Below the pieces are notes generated by a model. That model saw only the letters and a program-made list of their open reading frames with translations, searched no databases and was not told the origin of the DNA. 26,619 nt of DNA, taken from a virus. The position numbers and the translations under genes were made by a program. Positions 21,663 through 26,619 of this stretch are shown here, piece after piece. Positions within the stretch are counted from its first letter, which is position 1; each line of letters starts with the position of its first letter. The stretch covers positions 1 to 26,619 of the IMG/VR virus record IMGVR_UViG_3300009428_004071; one strand, given 5' to 3'.

Positions 21663-22241
21663 ATGGCCGACGTGAAACCAGACAACCCAACCCGTGGCCG
21701 TCGTTCTAAAGTCGATTTGCTGCCTGAATCTATCCGTAAGCATTTAGATAAAGGCTTGCGTGATGGCTCTATCACCCAGCTTGAATTGCTCGACGAAATT
21801 AATCAGCTGATAAACGCGACCGGTTTGCCCGACGACCTACATCTGTCACGCACCGGCTTAAATCGTTACGCCACCAAAATGGAGGCGGTCGGTAAAAGTT
21901 TGCGTGAAATGCGCGAAATCACTCAGGTGTGGACCGCCGAACTGGGCGACAAGCCTACCGGCGAAGTCACTAAACTGATATTAGAAATGGCCCGTTCACA
22001 GCTGTTTAAAGCCTTATTAAACGAAGACGACGAAGCAGCAGATGTGGGCATGATTAAAGATGCCATGTTAGCGGTGCAGCGCTTAGAGTCTGCTGCCATG
22101 GCCAGCCATAAACGCGAAAAAGAGATCCGCACCGCCTTTGCTAATGAGGCCGCCAATGCCGCTGAAAAGGTCGCCAAATCTGCAGGGCTCACCAAAGATG
22201 CCGTGAGTCTACTCAAGCGTGAAATATTGGGGATCGCATAG
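21663..22241 (+). CDS. DUF3486 family protein (Mu gp27), putative small terminase
   Basis: 192 residues beginning with GRRSKVDLLPESIRKHLDKG, the start typical of DUF3486. Long helices follow (EMREITQVWTAELGDKPTGE; AANAAEKVAKSAGLTKDAVS). In Mu this gene precedes the large terminase and is thought to be the DNA-recognition (small) terminase subunit. Its stop overlaps the GTG of the large-subunit gene (TAGTG), indicating coupled translation. Confidence 0.88.
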   Translation: MADVKPDNPTRGRRSKVDLLPESIRKHLDKGLRDGSITQLELLDEINQLINATGLPDDLHLSRTGLNRYATKMEAVGKSLREMREITQVWTAELGDKPTGEVTKLILEMARSQLFKALLNEDDEAADVGMIKDAMLAVQRLESAAMASHKREKEIRTAFANEAANAAEKVAKSAGLTKDAVSLLKREILGIA

Positions 22242-23838
22242 TGAATACTCAGTCTCACAGTATTAGCAAACCCCAATTTGATCCGGCAATGGAGGCAAGC
22301 TATCTCAGTGTGTTTGACCCCAAAGAGGTGTTGTTAGGTTATCAGAAACGCTGGATAGCTGATGAATCGCAGTTAAAAATTGCCGAAAAGTCTCGCCGAA
22401 CAGGATTAACCTGGGCAGAAGCGGCCGATGGCGCATTAACCGCAGGGGCAGCCCGTGGCCAAGGTGGCACCAATCACTTTTATGTCGGTTCCAATAAAGA
22501 AATGGCCCGCGAGTTTATCGACGCTGCCGCTATGTGGGCCAAGGTGTTTGATAAAGCCGCTGGCGATATTCAAGAAGAGATTTTTATCGACGATGGCCAA
22601 GACGGCAAAGAGATTTTAACTTTTGCCATTTACTTTGCCTCAGGCTTTAAAATTCAAGCGCTATCATCTAACCCCTCAAACCTGCGCGGTATGCAAGGTA
22701 ACGTTACCATCGACGAAGCCGCATTCCATGAGCGCCTTGCCGAAGTATTAAAAGCCGCACTGGCGTTAACCATGTGGGCGCAAAAGTACGCTTAATCAGT
22801 ACCCACAATGGCACCGACAACCTGTTTAACGAGCTGATTAACGATTCCCGTGCAGGCAAAAAAGACTACAGCGTTCACCGCATCACCTTAGACGATGCCT
22901 GTAACGAAGGGTTATATCAGCGTATTTGCCAAATTCGTGGCATCAAGTGGATGCAAGCGGGCGAAGATGACTGGAAAGCCAAACTGCTTAAAGCCACCGC
23001 CACCGAAGAAGATGCTCTCGAAGAATACTTTTGTGTGCCTAAGTCCGGTGGTGGCGCTTACTTAAACCGTGCGCTTATTGAAGCGCGTATGGCCAGTGTT
23101 GAAGAAAGCGGCCCCGTGGTTCGCTTAGCCAAAAAAGATGAATTCGGCCAGTGGCCTGAAAACCTGCGCGCGGCAGAAATACTGCAGTGGTGTGAAGATG
23201 AGTTAAAGCCTGTACTGGATAAATTAGATCCCTCACGGCCTCATGTATTTGGCGAAGACTTTGCCCGCAGTGGTGACTTAACCGTCATTGATGTGGGCGA
23301 ACTCGCCCAAGACTTACACCTTACCGTTAAGCTGCAAGTCGAGTTAAAAAACATTCCCTTTCGGCAGCAAGAACAAATCTTGTTTTACATTGTTGATCGC
23401 TTGCCGCGTTTACGTGGCGGCGGCATGGATGCGCGCGGTAATGGCCAAGCCTTAGCAGAATACGCCCAGGACAAATATGGCACCGAAGTGATTGAATGCG
23501 TGATGCTGTCTGAGTCGTTTTATCGTGAGCAAATGCCACGCTTTAAAAGCTATTTTGAAGATGCATTAATTACCATTCCAAGGGACGACGACACCGGCAC
23601 CGATTTACGTGCATTAAGCATTAACCGCCGTGGCACACCATGCCTAGGTGACGTGCGCACTGGGCAAGAGAAAGAGCGCCACGGTGATGCCGCCATCAGT
23701 TTATTTTTAATGGTGTACGCCTCAACCCTCGACGGCGCGCCCATCGAATTTACCCCCATTCCTAAAAGCGAACATCGCAATCCTAATGCCCGTCCGCATG
23801 ACGATGATGACGCCACAACACAACGAGGTTGCTGGTAA
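22241..23838 (+). pseudogene. Terminase large subunit (Mu gp28), broken by a one-base deletion
   Basis: The DNA-packaging motor and nuclease. The first frame (22241-22795, GTG start) carries KSRRTGLTW (Walker A-like) and VTIDEAAFH (Walker B), then stops at TAA 22793-22795. The second frame continues from about 22774 to 23838 with VRLISTHNGTDN, then the nuclease acids in FGEDFARSGDLTV, MDARGNG and HGDAAIS. Homologues read LTMWGxKV: ATG TGG GGC GCA would restore this. The sequence has GGG where GGGG is expected at about 22776-22778, so one G is missing. The product would lack the nuclease domain unless the ribosome shifts frame. The next gene overlaps its stop (TAATG). Confidence 0.88.
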
Positions 23839-25460
23839 TGCAACAACGAACCACCAAAATAGTTGATCACTTAGGTCGCCCTTTTAAGCAGCGTGATGCT
23901 AAAGCCATGCAAACTGACGATGTACGCTTAGTTGGTTTGCAACGCACCTTTAGCCAACACCCATCAAGCGGTTTAACACCAGCAAGGGCTGCACAAATTA
24001 TGCAAGCAGCCGAACAAGGTGACTTAATTGCCCAATGCGAACTGGCCGAAGATATCGAAGAAAAAGACGGCCATTTATATGCCGAGTTAGATAAGCGTAA
24101 ACGTGCCTTAATTGGTGTGGACTATTTTTTGGTGCCACCACGAAACCCCAGCGCACAAGAAAAAGCCGACACCGAATACCTGCAAGAAATGCTCGAAGAG
24201 GGCAACTGGATAAAGGCATTAATCAAATCTATGAGTGATGCCATTTTAAAAGGCTTTAGCTTGCATGAGTTGAGTTGGACTCGCGAACTTGGTGAGTGGT
24301 TTGTTGAGGTGCCAGAATATCGTGATCCGTCATGGTTTATGACCCACCCAGAAAGGCGTAATGAACTGCGCTTACGTGATGCATCCCATAACGGCGCTGA
24401 GCTATGGCCCTTTGGTTGGATTAAGCATACTCACTTAGCCAAATCGGGTTATCTCAGTCGCGGTGGTTTAGTGCGCCAATTAGTATGGCCATTCATCTTT
24501 AAAAATTACAGTGTGCGTGATCTCGCCGAGTTTTTAGAAATTTATGGTTTGCCACTGCGCATAGGCCAATACCCAGCCGGTGCCAGTGATGACGAAAAGC
24601 GTGCATTACTGCAAGCGGTAATGAGCATTGGCCACAATGCGGGTGGCATTATGCCCAAAGGCATGGTGATGGACTTTCACAGTGCCGCCACCGGCCAGGC
24701 CGACCCGTTTGAGCTGATGTTCACCTGGGCCGAAAAAACCATGAGTAAGGTGATTTTAGGTGGCACCCTCACCAGCCAAGCTGATGGTAAAAGCTCAACC
24801 AATGCCTTGGGTAATGTACATAACGAAGTACGCCAGGAGCTGCGTGACTCAGACTTGGCGCAAATAGCCGAAACCTTAACCCGTGATTTAATCGCGCCGT
24901 TATATGCGCTTAACTGCAAGAGCTATCAAAGCCCACGTCGTCACCCGCGCTTAGTATTTGATATAACCGATACCGAAGACTTAGCCGGATTAGCAGAGCC
25001 ACTAAAAGTATTAGTCAGCATGGGGTTGCAGGTGCCACAAAGTTGGCTGCATGAAAAAACCCGCATCCCTAAGCCTGCCAATAATGAGGCGGTATTGTTG
25101 CCAGAAGCAACGGCATTACCGCGTTCGCCAGAGCCTACTAATAACAAACCCAGTGCCTTAGCAGCCTTAGCGGCAGATAAAATTAGCCGCCTTAAAAAGC
25201 TGAGTGAGCAACAGCAGTTTGATGAATCTGAAAACCAACTTGATAGCATGGCCGAACAGTTGGCAAATGATATGCGCCCAGTACTGGCTAACTACACTGA
25301 GCAAATCGCCGCAGTGGTTGCCAATGCCGAATCGCTTGAAGCACTGCAAGCAGCATTAGCTGAGTTTGATTTATCCATCGATGAAGCCAGCGACATTATG
25401 CAGCAAGCGTTTGCCGTGGCTGATTTAGCGGGGCAGTTTGATGTAAGCGAGGGCCGCTAA
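23838..25460 (+). CDS. DUF935 portal protein (Mu gp29)
   Basis: 540 residues from ATG 23838, which overlaps the terminase stop; GAGG lies upstream. DUF935 features include TKIVDHLGRPF at the N terminus, DGHLYAELDKRKRALIG, LSWTRELGEWFVEVPEYRDP and the central FLEIYGLPLRIGQYP. The C-terminal part (about 430-540) is helical and more variable. The portal forms the ring through which DNA enters and leaves the head, and here it would work with the now broken terminase. Its stop overlaps the ATG of the MuF gene (TAATG). Confidence 0.93.
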   Translation: MQQRTTKIVDHLGRPFKQRDAKAMQTDDVRLVGLQRTFSQHPSSGLTPARAAQIMQAAEQGDLIAQCELAEDIEEKDGHLYAELDKRKRALIGVDYFLVPPRNPSAQEKADTEYLQEMLEEGNWIKALIKSMSDAILKGFSLHELSWTRELGEWFVEVPEYRDPSWFMTHPERRNELRLRDASHNGAELWPFGWIKHTHLAKSGYLSRGGLVRQLVWPFIFKNYSVRDLAEFLEIYGLPLRIGQYPAGASDDEKRALLQAVMSIGHNAGGIMPKGMVMDFHSAATGQADPFELMFTWAEKTMSKVILGGTLTSQADGKSSTNALGNVHNEVRQELRDSDLAQIAETLTRDLIAPLYALNCKSYQSPRRHPRLVFDITDTEDLAGLAEPLKVLVSMGLQVPQSWLHEKTRIPKPANNEAVLLPEATALPRSPEPTNNKPSALAALAADKISRLKKLSEQQQFDESENQLDSMAEQLANDMRPVLANYTEQIAAVVANAESLEALQAALAEFDLSIDEASDIMQQAFAVADLAGQFDVSEGR

Positions 25461-26619
25461 TGGCAACCACAGCCAACTATGGCTCACTGCCGTTTAACGA
25501 GCAAATTGACTTTTTTAAACAAAAGCTCAATCTGCCCAGTGAGCGTTGGAGTGACATTTGGCAAAGCGCCCATAACACCAGCTTTGCGGTAGCCGGTGCC
25601 ATGAAGGCTGATTTGCTCAATGACTTTCGCCGCGCGGTGGACGCAGCCATTAGCGAAGGCAAATCGATTACCTGGTTTAAAAAAGAGTTTAACCACATAG
25701 TGGCCAAGCATGGTTGGTCGCATACTGGTAAAGCCGATTGGCGGGCGCGGGTGATCTACAACACCAATATGCGCCAAAGCTATAATGCCGGTCGTTACGA
25801 GCAGCTGCAGCACTTTGCCTATTGGCGTTATGCCCATGGCGATAGCCGTTATCCCCGAGAGCTGCATTTAAAATGGCATAACACCACTTTATCCAAAGAT
25901 GATCCATGGTGGCATACTCACTTCCCCTCAAACGGTTGGGGCTGCAAATGCCGCGTTTACGGTGTCAGTCATGCGGAGATGACTCGGCGCGGGTTGATAT
26001 TAAAGCAAGCACCAAATGACGGTAGCCGAGACTGGTTAGATAAAGCCACCGGCGAAGTGCATCAGGTACCTAAAGGGATAGACCCAGGTTTTGACTATGT
26101 ACCCAAGCGCGAGGTTAATCAGCAAAAACAGCAAGCATTAGTTAGCACTAAAAAAGTGTATCAACCGCAACAAAAAATCGTACCCAATAGTTTTAGTACT
26201 GTTAAAGGCGTATCTAACGACAGTTTAAACACCCTATTAAATGCCATTAAACAAACTGAAAGTGCGCCGCAAATTGAACAGCTAGGCCAGTTTTTGGCCC
26301 AGTATAAGGTGAAAAGTCTTTTCTTAAAGCAAGCCGAAATGGGTGTGAGTAACGCTGGCGCGAAAGCCATTGAGGGCACGGTAAAAGACTATCTGCAAAA
26401 TGATAAATACCATCCTCGACGGTTATTTACCGCTAACAGTTATCGGCGTTCTTGGGGCTTTACGTCTTCATCTTATGATCATGTCAACGTGAAAGTTGCT
26501 GCGTCGACTCGTTTGGATAAAGTCGATGTTAACGAACTCAGGCAAGTGGTGGCATTAGCTGGCCAGTTTCATCAACAAGGCGGGGCTAAATTCTCGCTAT
26601 CAAGTATTGCTAGAACCTA
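25460..26619 (+). CDS. MuF/gp30-type head morphogenesis protein, runs off the right edge
   Basis: Open from ATG 25460 to the window end (386 complete codons, no stop), so the gene is partial. The first 230 or so residues are the Mu F-like minor head protein: NYGSLPFNEQIDFFKQKLNL, WFKKEFNHIVAKHGW, RVIYNTNMRQSYNAGRYEQL, the HFPSNGWGCKCRV segment with Cys-Lys-Cys, and DPGFDYVP. In Mu the protein helps head assembly and packaging. Beyond about residue 235 comes a region that is not part of the usual core (VKGVSNDSLNTLLNAIKQTE ... RSWGFTSSSYDHVNVKVAAS). MuF proteins often carry C-terminal toxin or enzyme domains, but the part visible here is not enough to name one. Confidence 0.92.
   Translation, partial: MATTANYGSLPFNEQIDFFKQKLNLPSERWSDIWQSAHNTSFAVAGAMKADLLNDFRRAVDAAISEGKSITWFKKEFNHIVAKHGWSHTGKADWRARVIYNTNMRQSYNAGRYEQLQHFAYWRYAHGDSRYPRELHLKWHNTTLSKDDPWWHTHFPSNGWGCKCRVYGVSHAEMTRRGLILKQAPNDGSRDWLDKATGEVHQVPKGIDPGFDYVPKREVNQQKQQALVSTKKVYQPQQKIVPNSFSTVKGVSNDSLNTLLNAIKQTESAPQIEQLGQFLAQYKVKSLFLKQAEMGVSNAGAKAIEGTVKDYLQNDKYHPRRLFTANSYRRSWGFTSSSYDHVNVKVAASTRLDKVDVNELRQVVALAGQFHQQGGAKFSLSSIART

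Larger units (their letters stand above)
9120..26619 (+). mobile_element. Mu-like transposable prophage (left boundary approximate, right end outside)
   Basis: The gene order is that of Mu-like phages: a divergent repressor; early MuA/MuB transposition genes; GemA and Mor; lysis; DUF2730, gp26-like, DUF3486, terminase, DUF935 portal and MuF. All genes except the repressor are on the + strand with short gaps or overlaps. The tail genes lie beyond the window. The terminase is broken and an AT-rich RloAB-like pair is inserted, so this may be a decaying but still useful prophage. Confidence 0.9.

Noticed and set aside
1-26619. CRISPR array or insertion sequence
   Set aside because: No regularly spaced direct repeats, and no transposase other than MuA, were seen on either strand.

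Overview
The window looks like accessory DNA of a Shewanella-like marine gammaproteobacterium. This rests on the ssrA (tmRNA) 3'-end remnants, the MuSo-like phage gene set and the codon usage; the genus is inferred. Three blocks are visible: an ssrA-anchored genomic island with defence-type genes (about 1-7,700), a tryptophanyl-tRNA synthetase gene with an apparent tryptophan-sensing leader (7,724-8,950), and the left two-thirds of a Mu-like transposable prophage (about 9,100 to the right edge, where it continues).

Island. The left edge has three consecutive hairpins, a degenerate ssrA 3' end plus terminator on the + strand, and a dispersed repeat. An unrecognised two-gene module (soluble protein plus four-helix membrane protein) ends at a second ssrA 3' end plus terminator, this one on the - strand, so the module sits between inverted copies of the same attachment-site sequence. 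Next, all on the - strand, come an AbiC-like membrane protein, a P2-type tyrosine integrase broken by a single in-frame TAA, a coiled-coil membrane protein, a SEFIR/TIR-domain protein and a two-repeat (TerB-like) plus BRCT protein. The last two form a probable two-gene unit. A gene-free kilobase follows, holding a second inverted copy of the dispersed repeat.

trpS. The - strand gene has a GPLHLGH-type TrpRS signature. About 150 bases upstream is a 17-codon leader ORF with tandem Trp codons, a sigma70-type promoter just before it, and downstream stems, one of which can sequester the trpS ribosome-binding site.

Prophage. A divergent S24-family repressor faces the early operon across an operator region with three related 12-bp half-sites. 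Early genes run: BcepMu gp16-like protein, MuA transposase, MuB ATPase, two HTH proteins, a small protein, DUF3164, a small protein, GemA and a Mor-type activator. An AT-rich cargo pair, an AAA15 ATPase plus an RloB-like TOPRIM protein (a candidate anti-phage system), is inserted between mor and the lysis genes, with its own promoter and terminator. The lysis and head genes follow: Cys-type GH24 lysozyme, RMF/CrpP-like small protein, 3TM holin, C4 zinc finger, DUF2730, gp26-like, DUF3486, terminase large subunit (broken by a one-base deletion), DUF935 portal, and an MuF/gp30 head protein that runs off the right edge. As read, the prophage cannot make an intact terminase and the island cannot make a full-length integrase, so both elements may be immobile unless the two lesions are sequencing errors.
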